From contig DATKEN010000038.1 of the NCBI GenBank assembly GCA_035512155.1, positions 48,381 through 112,380 of the forward strand: a stretch of DNA of 64,000 bases, read 5' to 3'. Below are positions 9,003 to 15,991 of the stretch, in pieces. The stretch is from JABCYV01 sp035512155. Its GTDB lineage: Bacteria; Acidobacteriota; Terriglobia; Terriglobales; Acidobacteriaceae. Position 1 is the stretch's first letter. Each line of letters starts with the position of its first letter. The notes under the pieces were generated by a model that was not told the DNA's origin, ran no database searches, and worked only from the letters and a program-made list of their open reading frames with translations. A program made the position numbers and the translations under genes.

Positions 9003-9160
9003 GTCATCCTGAGCGAAGTAATTGCTTTCGCTTGCGAAAGCAATTACGCAGTCGAAAGCCTGCCCTGAGCGAAGTCGAAGGGGACCTGCTTGTGCTATCG
9101 CGCACCAACTCCTCAGTCGCCCCTTCTGCCTTCGTGTAACTTAGTGTCCTTCGTGGTCAT
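9003..9160. repeat. Composite intergenic repeats upstream of metH
   Basis: Between metH and nuoI lie two dispersed elements. The first (9003-9090) is the 'gtcatcctgagcgaag ... tcgaaggggacctgc' repeat, also present in pieces at 13098-13163, 20511-20560 and 45275-45340. Embedded in it is a perfect hairpin (9018-9047: GTAATTGCTTTCGC, 2-nt loop, exact complement). The second (9129-9160, CTTCGTGTAACTTAGTG then TCCTTCGTGGTC) belongs to the family found inside metH. No gene is seen here. Confidence 0.6.
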
Positions 9161-9224
9161 AGATCTTCGGTACTACCCTCAGTATCTTGCCGACGACCAT
9201 CGACCGCCGACTGCTTCATACACA

Positions 9225-9256
9225 AACGCCGGCCCCCTGGGGGACCGGCGTCGTCA
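9225..9256 (-). terminator. Probable Rho-independent terminator of nuoI
   Basis: On the minus strand, ~30 bases after the nuoI stop, CGCCGGTCCCCC and GGGGGCCGGCG can pair into a strong GC-rich hairpin followed by TTTGTGT. The position immediately downstream of the gene and the T-rich tail support terminator function. Confidence 0.6.
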
Positions 9257-9282
9257 CTCCTTGGATCAAGCTTCTTGAACTC

Positions 9283-9813
9283 TTAACTCCTTTGCACCGG
9301 CAATGCGGGCGCGCCGACCCCGACCTCGTCTTGATTGAACACCGCGTTGGCTCCCATGTGTGCTGGCATTGGCGCCAGCAGCTGCTCCTTGCGGTAGATC
9401 AACCCGCTCACGTTGAAAGAGGCCACTTCAAATCCGTGCCCATGCGTGATGGCATCCGTGGGGCACGCCTCCACGCAATATCCGCAGAAGATGCACCGAT
9501 TGTAATCGATGTTGTAGACCTTAGCGTAGCGCTCCGCGCCGCTCACGCGATGCTCCGCCGTATTCTCCGCCGCCTCAATGTAAATGCAGTTCGACGGGCA
9601 ATTCGCCGCGCACAGAAAGCAGGCCACACACTTTTCCAGTCCATTCTCATCGCGTTGCAGCACGTGCGTGCCACGAAAACGGGCCTGGAACTTAGCCCCT
9701 TTCAGCGGTCCCGGCCCGTCCGGATAGTTCTCCACAATCGTGGGCTGGAACATTTCCCTGAAGGTGATGCTCATGCCCTTGGCGATGGCCGCTATGTTCT
9801 TCAACACCGGCAT
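9283..9813 (-). CDS. nuoI: NADH-quinone oxidoreductase subunit I (orphan)
   Basis: The 176-residue iron-sulfur subunit of respiratory complex I has two 4Fe-4S ligand sets, CVACFLCAANCP and CIFCGYCVEACP, which carry electrons along the peripheral arm. I start it at ATG 9813 (MPVLKNIAAIAKGMSITF), which matches the family N-terminus. The frame is open further upstream, but that part translates a dispersed repeat (9881-9913) and is not family sequence. No ribosome binding site is obvious. No other nuo gene is in the window, so this copy stands alone. Whether it serves the main complex or a partial one cannot be told here. Confidence 0.93.
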   Translation of the reverse strand: MPVLKNIAAIAKGMSITFREMFQPTIVENYPDGPGPLKGAKFQARFRGTHVLQRDENGLEKCVACFLCAANCPSNCIYIEAAENTAEHRVSGAERYAKVYNIDYNRCIFCGYCVEACPTDAITHGHGFEVASFNVSGLIYRKEQLLAPMPAHMGANAVFNQDEVGVGAPALPVQRS

Positions 9814-9880
9814 ACATATCAAGTATACCGAAAGCGGCAAGACTGGCGCAGATCCCGCCCGCCGGCTGGTGCGAAGATTC

Positions 9881-9913
9881 ATGTAGGCGCGGGCGTCCCG
9901 CCCGTGCGCTGCG
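9881..9913 (+). repeat. Dispersed 'GTAGGCGCGGGCGTCCCGCCC' -type repeat
   Basis: ATGTAGGCGCGGGCG followed by TCCCGCCCGTGCG is an intergenic repeat with internal dyad symmetry (GCGGGCG/CGCCCGC-like). A closely similar copy, in the coding sense of the host gene, is present inside ubiD at 30880-30908. Here it lies ~70 bp upstream of nuoI. Confidence 0.6.
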
Positions 9914-10011
9914 AGTGCGATGCGTAGCCACGGAATCTTCGCGGACCCGGTACCTTGAAACCCCACCCGAAACCTCCGCCCAACCCGGAACCTTTACGCA
10001 ACCGTGCAAGC

Positions 10012-10075
10012 GCGGGCCTTTCAGGCCCGCGTAACCACTGCGAACGATATGGGCTTTAGCCCCTGTGGCGTGCGT
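10012..10075. repeat. Two-hairpin intergenic repeat (copy 1)
   Basis: A hairpin GCGGGCC-TTTCA-GGCCCGC (10012-10030) is followed 20 bases later by GGGCT-TT-AGCCC (10051-10062) and CTGTGGCGTG. The same arrangement, hairpin then ~26 bp then GGGCTTTAGCCC then TGTGGCAC, occurs at 12260-12320. The rest of the ~580-bp gap 9814-10392 holds further short GC-rich dyads but no gene. It should contain the promoter of the ferritin-like gene. Confidence 0.6.
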
Positions 10076-10392
10076 GTGAGAACTAAACATTTCTCGCGCC
10101 TGCCGAGCCAGCCGCGGACGTTTAGCCGCGGAGCGGCGTAAGAATGCAGACCACGGCGCGAGCTGTGGGTAAAAGATAAAGAGTCGCGAGCCCCAGTGGG
10201 ACGAAAGAGTCTCGCGCACGTCTGCCTAATTGTCCGACTTTCGTCTCGCAAAAGCACCCAACTTTTTACAAGATGCCGACATTCGCATGACACCAGAGGA
10301 CAAGCGTCCCCATACCCTGCTTGTACAGTGAAATCAAAAAATCACTGTCTAGATCCCGGCAACATTATTCTGAAAACTTCGGAGTGCCAATC

Positions 10393-11586
10393 ATGAAAAA
10401 CGACGACCTCTCCTCTAGCGTCTTATCCGAAACAACTCCTTCATCCACAAAAAAAGAAGATGCCACCACCCGCCTCTGGCAGGGCGTGGTCAAGCGGCGC
10501 TCGTTTTTGAAGGGCCTGGGCGTGGCTGGCGCGGCTGTGTCAGCAGGCGCCCTATTCACCGGCGAAAGCGAGGGTCAGAGTTCGACTAGCCTGACCAAAG
10601 GCGATGTGGCAATCCTGCAGTTCCTCTCGGCGGCCGAAATCATCGAGTCCGACCTGTGGTTGCAATACACCGAACTCGGAGGAACACAGGACTCCGAAGA
10701 GTCGGGGGTGAACGGTGGAAGTCCGCTCTACATGCAGGCCCTGCAAATCCTTGATGGCGACATGCCCCAATACATCCACGACAATACTGACGACGAGATT
10801 AGCCACTTCGAGTTCATCAATGCGTACCTGATTTCGAAGGGCGCGGATCCAGTCAATCTCGACCAGTTTCGCACGCTGCCGAGCAGCAAGGCGACCGGAG
10901 CGAGAGACCTGGGGCGACTCACCAACCTCATGAATCTCACCGTCGACACCAGTTTCTGGACTCGGTACCGCATTGGAACGGAGAATCCGGATCTTGATCC
11001 CACATTTGTTTTTCCGCAAGCCGACACTATCGTGAATCGAACCGCGATTCCTCGTACCGATGATGATCTGGTGGGGCCAGCAAAGATTGCGCCGCACAAC
11101 ATCCCTGACCATCTCAAAGCCATCGCCTTCACCGCCGGATTCCACTTCGCTTTCATCGAGCAGGGCGGCACCAGTCTGTACCCGTCGCTCGCTCAGAGGG
11201 TCCGCAATGTCGAGGTTTTGCGAATCCTGCTCAGCATTGGACCGACCGAGACGGCGCACTTCCAGACTTGGCACGACAAAGCCGGCAACGCACTGGCGTT
11301 AACCGATGTCGATCCCGTCACCGGTGCAACCGTCACCTTCAAGAACCTGATCACCAATCAACCGGAGTCGTTGCAGTCCAACCTGATCATGCCGGAGCCA
11401 ACGGATTTTCTCAGCCATAAGTTCCCCGCATGTTCAATTATTCGGCCGACTCGAACCAAAGGCGCCGCCATGGGAGCCGCGAGGGCCCTCACCGCCGATG
11501 GGCTTTTCATCGGCCAGTCATCGGACTTCTTCACCGCGCTGCACACTCTGGCAGAAGCGGCGGACGCGGCGGTACGCGGCTTCTAA
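10393..11586 (+). CDS. Tat-exported ferritin-like domain protein
   Basis: A 397-residue protein starting at ATG 10393 with GGAG eight bases upstream. An unusually long n-region (~34 residues) precedes a twin-arginine signal KRRSFLKGLGVAGAAVSAGA, so it should be exported folded. The mature part has ferritin-like four-helix features: acidic helices LQFLSAAEIIESDLW, DDEISHFEFINAYL and GFHFAFIEQ, and a late TETAHFQTW with Glu/His spacing expected for a di-metal site. Similar proteins are common in acidobacteria and desiccation-related families, but their role is not known. The genes immediately downstream encode TatA- and TatB-like proteins, suggesting a Tat substrate with its own export components. 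Confidence 0.8.
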   Translation: MKNDDLSSSVLSETTPSSTKKEDATTRLWQGVVKRRSFLKGLGVAGAAVSAGALFTGESEGQSSTSLTKGDVAILQFLSAAEIIESDLWLQYTELGGTQDSEESGVNGGSPLYMQALQILDGDMPQYIHDNTDDEISHFEFINAYLISKGADPVNLDQFRTLPSSKATGARDLGRLTNLMNLTVDTSFWTRYRIGTENPDLDPTFVFPQADTIVNRTAIPRTDDDLVGPAKIAPHNIPDHLKAIAFTAGFHFAFIEQGGTSLYPSLAQRVRNVEVLRILLSIGPTETAHFQTWHDKAGNALALTDVDPVTGATVTFKNLITNQPESLQSNLIMPEPTDFLSHKFPACSIIRPTRTKGAAMGAARALTADGLFIGQSSDFFTALHTLAEAADAAVRGF

Positions 11587-11701
11587 GGATGGTAAGTGCT
11601 GTTGTTCTCCGCGCGCAGGCGCTGTGGCCAACTCGCCGGTCGCAGCGCCTGCATTGTTCCGGAGTTTAAGAAATGTTTACTCTTCGAGTTAAGGAGCACT
11701 C

Positions 11702-11917
11702 ATGTTTGAAGGATTGTTTCAACCTACGCATCTGCTGGTAATTTTCGGACTGGCTCTGCTCGTCTTCGGCCCCAAGAAACTTCCCGAGCTAGGCAAGGGA
11801 ATCGGCGAAGGCATCCGCGGCTTCAAATCGGCAATGGCAATGAAAGATAAAGATATGAATGAAGAGAAGCCGGCAGCCACCGCCGCCATCACCTCCAACG
11901 AACAAGCCAAGGGGTGA
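11702..11917 (+). CDS. tatA: Sec-independent translocase subunit TatA
   Basis: A 71-residue protein with the TatA plan: a short N-terminal transmembrane helix (residues 5-22, HLLVIFGLALLVFG), the FGPKKLPELGKGIGEG hinge and amphipathic helix, then a charged unstructured tail. TatA oligomers form the conduit for folded Tat substrates. AAGGAG lies upstream of the ATG. The tatB-like gene follows after three bases, and a Tat substrate gene ends 115 bp upstream. tatC is not in the window. Confidence 0.92.
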   Translation: MFEGLFQPTHLLVIFGLALLVFGPKKLPELGKGIGEGIRGFKSAMAMKDKDMNEEKPAATAAITSNEQAKG

Positions 11918-11920
11918 CTC

Positions 11921-12115
11921 GTGGGTTTCGGGGTTGAACTGCTTTTCATGCTGATGCTGGGCCTGGTGGTCTTGGGTCCCAAACGGCTGCACTCCATGCT
12001 GGGACACGTCGCCCGCGCTAAAGCTGAATTTGACCGGGCCAGTCGCGGCATCAAATCACAACTGACGGCCGAACTAGAACCTTCCCCTCGCGACTCCGAA
12101 GACGCAACACCGTAG
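11921..12115 (+). CDS. TatB-like translocase subunit
   Basis: A 64-residue protein starting at GTG 11921, preceded by AAGGGGTGA. An N-terminal membrane helix (ELLFMLMLGLVVLG) runs into PKRLHSMLGHVARAKAEFDRASRGIKSQL, an amphipathic helix that resembles TatB ('GPkrLp.....g....k....') more than the glycine-rich TatA hinge upstream. The C-terminal tail is much shorter than in E. coli TatB. It could also be counted as a second TatA/E-like protein. Its position directly after tatA indicates co-expression. Confidence 0.75.
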   Translation: MGFGVELLFMLMLGLVVLGPKRLHSMLGHVARAKAEFDRASRGIKSQLTAELEPSPRDSEDATP

Positions 12116-12259
12116 CAGAGTGGAACCTGGCCTCAGAACTCAGGGGCCGGGTGCCCCGTCCTTTTTGCGCTATCTGCGAGAGGGCGGGTGCGGCTCCCGA
12201 CCTCGAATCATCCGAAGAATTTCCGGATCAGGCAAGCCTGGGGACCACCGTGGAAGGGT

Positions 12260-12320
12260 ACGGCTTCAGCCGTGCCGCAAGAGCGCCCTGAATAATTTGG
12301 GCTTTAGCCCTGTGGCACTC
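12260..12320. repeat. Two-hairpin intergenic repeat (copy 2)
   Basis: ACGGCT-TC-AGCCGT (12260-12273), then 25 bases, then GGGCT-TT-AGCCC (12299-12310) and TGTGGCAC. The order and spacing repeat those at 10012-10075. The 320-bp gap between the tatB-like gene and the DinB gene contains this element and GC-rich sequence but no gene I can support. Confidence 0.6.
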
Positions 12321-12436
12321 GAGGAAACGCCGCGGCTGCAACAAACGTCATTGCCCGAGTCGGCGCCGTGGGGTGGCCGTGAAATGATTTTCAAGCCCCG
12401 CAGGGGCGAAAAGATCCCCTGCGATACACACCTCGT

Positions 12437-12991
12437 CTACTTCTTCGGACGCGACTCCGGCGGCACTAACCCGGCAACACGGTAATACACCACCAGTTGG
12501 CCGTAATGTTCGCCAGAATGCTCGATCAATCCGTAGGCCAAATCCGCCAACTGCACCCGCTCACCGGATTCGGGCGCCAGCACCATCTGCGCCATTCCCG
12601 TGTCACCCTTGGCCTTGATGACCGCTGCCCCGTCTGCGAATGATTTCTTCACATACGCCACAACCGCAGCCTTGGTCTTGAAATGCTCGCGAGATTCGTC
12701 GTCCACCGGCTTTTGCCCTTTGGCCACGTCGGTAAATAGATAGTTCGAGCCTGCCATGTGCAGCAATTGTTCCGCAAAGCTGCGCTGCGCCGGAGTCGGT
12801 TTGAAGTCGTACTTGCCCTCGGGAAAATCCTCAGCCATCGCGATCAACCTGCGCCCAATATCGTTCCATGCCTCGAGCACCGCTTGCGAGGGACTCAGCG
12901 TCGGATGATCTTCCTTTTTGGCGGCGTCTTGTGCCAGCGCTGGAAATATCAGGCCGGCGATCATCAAAGCAATTGCAAATAGCTTCTTCAT
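12437..12991 (-). CDS. Exported DinB-family protein
   Basis: A 184-residue protein. The ATG at 12991 has GGAGG eight bases upstream and opens a signal peptide (KKLFAIALMIAGLIFPALA). The mature part is a DinB-type four-helix bundle with the three metal-ligand histidines: LLHMAG (first), and IEHSGEH (second and third, HxxxH). DinB/YfiT proteins bind a divalent metal and include thiol-dependent transferases. An exported form is common in acidobacteria. Function unknown. Confidence 0.82.
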   Translation of the reverse strand: MKKLFAIALMIAGLIFPALAQDAAKKEDHPTLSPSQAVLEAWNDIGRRLIAMAEDFPEGKYDFKPTPAQRSFAEQLLHMAGSNYLFTDVAKGQKPVDDESREHFKTKAAVVAYVKKSFADGAAVIKAKGDTGMAQMVLAPESGERVQLADLAYGLIEHSGEHYGQLVVYYRVAGLVPPESRPKK

Positions 12992-13094
12992 TGCGCACAC
13001 CTCCCCGATGGATAGACGAAAGCCTCTGAGAAATCGCTAGCACGACCGGAAAAAATATCAGCGATCTGGAATGTCGGCGTTGGTAAAGTTTGCA

Positions 13095-13170
13095 GGGGTC
13101 ATCCCGAGCGCAGCCGCTTTTCAGGCGGAGCGAGAGCCTGCCCTGAGCAAGGTCGAAGGGGATCTCGCGC
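13095..13170. repeat. Dispersed 'gtcatcccgagcg ... gtcgaagggg' repeat
   Basis: The gap between the DinB and M20 genes contains GTCATCCCGAGCGCAG, then GAGCCTGCCCTGAGCAAGG and TCGAAGGGGATCTCG. The same words occur at 9003-9090 and partly at 20511-20560 and 45275-45340. It is a very common dispersed element. No gene is seen here. Confidence 0.55.
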
Positions 13171-13221
13171 GCGCTATGACGATTCCCTTCCTCTCCGACC
13201 ACTTTCTGACCAACTGCGGTC

Positions 13222-14727
13222 TTACTTGGTGACCGCCACTTCGTACAAGTAGTCGACGAAGGAGCGCACTGCGCCATCCATACCTTGCACCTTCGGATTA
13301 CTCGACTCAACGACGTAGTATTCATCCGGCGCATGAGCGCCGCTTCCGTGGCCGAGGCCGAAATGTCCGGCCGCAAGATGCAGCGGTTCGCCGGTAAACA
13401 CATAGCCCGGCCACGAGCCCGCGCTGCGCGGCAAGACTACGGGATCAATCCCGTCACGCTTATACACCGCCGTCTGCGCCCGAATGAGCCCAGCGTCAGC
13501 CGAGGTGCTGTTCGGATCGTACCCGCCGGTCATGTTCACTTCGATGTCCCCGAATCCGCGCTTGGCGAGATGCGCTTTGAGCGCAGCCAGCGCCTCTGTT
13601 GCCTTCATGTCCGGCACCAGCCGCAGGTCAAGCTTGGCCACGGCCTTATGGGGAAGGATGGTCTTCCCTCCCGGCCCGGTGTAGCCGCCAACCAGGCCTT
13701 CGATATTGACCGTCGGCCGCGACATCAGCAGTTGCAGCGCCTCTTGCCAGCTCACATCGTGCACCCAGTGTTCCACTCCCATCTGCTTCTTCGCGACGGC
13801 TTCATCGAGACGGCCCGCCGCATCGGCAATCATCGCTTTCTCTGCGGGAGAGAGCGGCCGGGCCTTGTCGGCAAAGCCTTCGATCGCGGGATCATTTCCG
13901 TCGGGCGAAACCAGGGTGACCAACGCCTCCACCAGATGCCATGCCGGACTATCCAAACGTGCCTTGTTGCTCGAATGAATGTCTTTACGCGGTCCGCGGC
14001 CCCAACGCTCTCCGCTCGAGACCAGTTCGAGCTCAATGACACCCTTGGCGCCGAGCGTCATGGTCACTTTTCCCTCGAGGTCTTGTTCCGCCGAAGGCAT
14101 GAAGATGCCGTTACAACGCTTGAGCGCGGCCAGCACTTCTGGCCGGCGCACAATCTGCGGAAAGTGCGGCGAACCGATCTCCTCTTCTCCCTCAGCTACC
14201 AGCACCAAGTTCACCGGAAGCTTTTTCCCCGCGCCGCGGATGGCGTGCAGCGCCGCAATGAATGACGCCTCCGGCCCTTTCTGATTCACAGCGCCGCGTC
14301 CGATCAGCACCTTCCCCAGCCCCGGTTTTTCGACCAGTGCAGCATCCCATGGCGGCGAGGACCACTCCGCTGGATCCACCTGCTTTACGTCGTACATAAA
14401 GTAAAGGCCGAGAGTACGAGGCGCGCCAGCATCGAGCGTGGCAAAGATGCCCGGCTGTCCGTCGGTCGGGATTTTTGTGACTTCACCGAATCCCGCCTCG
14501 CGCAGAAAGCGCATGGTGAGTTCGCAACCTTCGTTCACCCCTTTGTTCTCGGCGGCTATCGACGGCTGGTGGATCCACTCCTGCAGGCGCTGCACCGCCT
14601 CGTCGTGGCGTTTCTGTATCTGCGCCCAAATTGCGTCCCGGTTGCTGTCATCCCCTAGCCCACTGCCAGGCCACGCCAGCACCGCCGCGCCCGCTGCTGC
14701 ACCTTGAAGGAAATCTCGTCGGTTCAT
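13222..14727 (-). CDS. Tat-exported M20-family metallopeptidase homologue with altered zinc site
   Basis: A 501-residue protein with a Tat signal (MNRRDFLQGAAAGAAVLA) and the M20 dipeptidase fold along its whole length, including a lid domain and a C-terminal GSGAHAPDEYY that keeps one His ligand. The glutamates of AEGEEEIGS (~178-186) are conserved. However, the usual GHYDV is FMYDV (Met at residue 111 in place of the first His ligand), the bridging Asp of GRGxxDxKG is Asn148 (GRGAVNQKG), and the later Asp-ligand segment is replaced by FMPSAEQD. It may be a pseudoenzyme or use a different metal or chemistry. I believe other proteins share this pattern but cannot check. Confidence 0.82.
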   Translation of the reverse strand: MNRRDFLQGAAAGAAVLAWPGSGLGDDSNRDAIWAQIQKRHDEAVQRLQEWIHQPSIAAENKGVNEGCELTMRFLREAGFGEVTKIPTDGQPGIFATLDAGAPRTLGLYFMYDVKQVDPAEWSSPPWDAALVEKPGLGKVLIGRGAVNQKGPEASFIAALHAIRGAGKKLPVNLVLVAEGEEEIGSPHFPQIVRRPEVLAALKRCNGIFMPSAEQDLEGKVTMTLGAKGVIELELVSSGERWGRGPRKDIHSSNKARLDSPAWHLVEALVTLVSPDGNDPAIEGFADKARPLSPAEKAMIADAAGRLDEAVAKKQMGVEHWVHDVSWQEALQLLMSRPTVNIEGLVGGYTGPGGKTILPHKAVAKLDLRLVPDMKATEALAALKAHLAKRGFGDIEVNMTGGYDPNSTSADAGLIRAQTAVYKRDGIDPVVLPRSAGSWPGYVFTGEPLHLAAGHFGLGHGSGAHAPDEYYVVESSNPKVQGMDGAVRSFVDYLYEVAVTK

Positions 14728-14921
14728 GGCTCGAAAGGATAATCTCAGCGGCAGTGCTCTGCCAAGTCCGATGAAATCGCCCGCGCGAATCTTTTCGCTT
14801 ACGTTTCTCTTTGCGCTCTTGGCGATAACTTAGTGAGCTTTGCGGTTAAAAGCCTTCTGCGGAAAGGGCTAATCCCTGTTGACGAAGCGATCCTTCTGGT
14901 CTAGCCTCGCTTGCCGGGTGC

Positions 14922-14952
14922 CCCAGGTCTCGCTACTTTTGCGAGACCTGGG
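14922..14952. repeat. Palindrome family C, copy 1
   Basis: CCCAGGTCTCGC (14922-14933), 7-nt loop, GCGAGACCTGGG (14941-14952). Three more copies with the same arms and the same loop length lie at 15162, 27817 and 28351. Each pair flanks a decayed REP-associated transposase. Confidence 0.75.
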
Positions 14953-15030
14953 AATATCCGAAACCGTGTCACCGCTTATTCGGCCATCCCGGACGCTTTT
15001 CTCTTGTGTTCTTACTCTGTGACTCATGCG

Positions 15031-15126
15031 CTGCACCGCTTCTCTGGCGCGGGTGATCCGTACTTCCTCACTTTCAGTTGCTATTGCCGCCAGCCGTTGC
15101 CGGACAGGGAAGCTCGTCGAGACTTA
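15031..15126 (+). pseudogene. REP-associated transposase (RAYT), N-terminal remnant
   Basis: The plus-strand frame here encodes LHRFSGAGDPYFLTFSCYCR then QPLPDREARRDL, which matches the N-terminus of REP-associated tyrosine transposases (pattern LKRFHxxGxxHFITFSCYxRQP). The sequence diverges after ~32 residues and the HUH catalytic motif is absent, so this is a remnant. It sits between two palindromes of family C (14922-14952 and 15162-15192), the arrangement expected of a decayed REPtron. Confidence 0.6.
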
Positions 15127-15161
15127 CGTCGGGCACCTGGCATGATGGGATAAGTTCCGTT

Positions 15162-15192
15162 CCCAGGTCTCGCAACGGCGGTGAGACCTGGG
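15162..15192. repeat. Palindrome family C, copy 2
   Basis: CCCAGGTCTCGC (15162-15173), 7-nt loop AACGGCG, GTGAGACCTGGG (15181-15192), one mismatch in the arms. It lies directly downstream of the RAYT remnant and just upstream of a truncated tandem copy of the next gene. Confidence 0.75.
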
Positions 15193-15234
15193 GCACCCGG
15201 CAAACCCAATGCCACCATGGAGACTTCGCGCGGT

Positions 15235-15393
15235 GAAGGCAGGATTAAAGGCGACCCGGACATCAACGACAACTGGGTTGCCTGGACGGCCGAGTACGAC
15301 AAGAAAAGCGGCAACCGAATCTTCCTCATCACCCACCAGCTCAAAGAAGATGCGGTGGGCCCGGATGTGCTGGTTCTTGAGAAAGCGAAATGG
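15235..15393 (+). pseudogene. Truncated tandem copy of the C-terminal part of the next gene
   Basis: This stretch encodes GDPDINDNWVAWTAEY ... ITHQLKEDAVGPDVLVL, which matches the C-terminal part of the downstream protein (GDPNINHNWVVWDSEY ... ITHQLTEDAKGPDMLII) over about 53 residues. The frame runs without a stop into the downstream gene, but a signal peptide lies in between. It is best read as the tail of an ancestral duplicate whose front half was lost, probably when the repeat/RAYT element just upstream inserted. Confidence 0.6.
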
Positions 15394-15399
15394 ACGCCA

Positions 15400-15906
15400 G
15401 TGAACAAGATCGTCCCACTGCTGGTATTCACATTGCTTCCGTGTCTGTCGGCACGCGGGCAATCACCCACCCACAATTCCACACTTCCGCCCCTGACTGC
15501 GGAACAGAAGGCGGTATTGACCAAAGCAGCAAGCGACCCATGGGTATCGGATCTAAAGCTCAATGACGCCATCGCCAAATACTCTTTGGGAATGGCGCAA
15601 ATCCTGAAAGCCCGCCGCGCGGAATTTGACCCCACGACGGGCGCAGCCCGCTATCGCAGATTGCAGGGAATCCAAATGCGTATCCCCGGCGATCCAAACA
15701 TCAACCACAACTGGGTGGTCTGGGATAGCGAATACACTCCCGAATCAAGATCGTGGGAAGTAAGGATCACCCATCAATTGACCGAAGATGCTAAGGGCCC
15801 AGACATGCTGATAATCCTCCCCACCAGCTGGTACTTGTATACCGGCGAAATGGCGGGCCAACGGGAAGAACTGGCCAGTGGGGAGATTAAGCAACCCAAG
15901 CCCTGA
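15400..15906 (+). CDS. Secreted protein of unknown function
   Basis: A 168-residue protein starting at GTG 15400, giving a signal peptide (MNKIVPLLVFTLLPCLSARG). The mature part has a helical segment (LTAEQKAVLTKAASDPWVSDL) and a C-terminal beta-rich domain with GDPNINHNWVVWDSEY and ITHQLTEDAKGPDMLI, which is duplicated in the remnant upstream. I do not recognise the family. The frame is open upstream to ~15181, but the internal signal peptide argues that translation starts here. The ribosome binding site is weak. Confidence 0.6.
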   Translation: MNKIVPLLVFTLLPCLSARGQSPTHNSTLPPLTAEQKAVLTKAASDPWVSDLKLNDAIAKYSLGMAQILKARRAEFDPTTGAARYRRLQGIQMRIPGDPNINHNWVVWDSEYTPESRSWEVRITHQLTEDAKGPDMLIILPTSWYLYTGEMAGQREELASGEIKQPKP

Positions 15907-15991
15907 CCCTCTTCCCAAGGCCTCCCAGTCCCCACACATCAACGGGGCTTGGGGGTCTTGGATGAGGGCACAGATGCGGGCAGCGGAAGTT

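Noticed and set aside
8953..9283. Cobalamin or SAM riboswitch upstream of metH.
   Set aside because: The sequence there is dispersed repeats; no B12-box or SAM-type conserved core is visible.
9187..9927. A 246-codon open frame antisense to nuoI.
   Set aside because: Arg/His-rich composition typical of a shadow frame; the opposite strand encodes clear iron-sulfur motifs.
9814..9966. An N-terminal extension of NuoI by about 50 residues.
   Set aside because: The extra codons translate a dispersed repeat and do not look like NuoI; the ATG at 9813 gives the normal family start.
15181..15906. A single 241-residue protein with two copies of the same domain.
   Set aside because: A signal peptide lies between the copies and the first copy is cut at a repeat boundary; a remnant plus an independent gene is the simpler reading.
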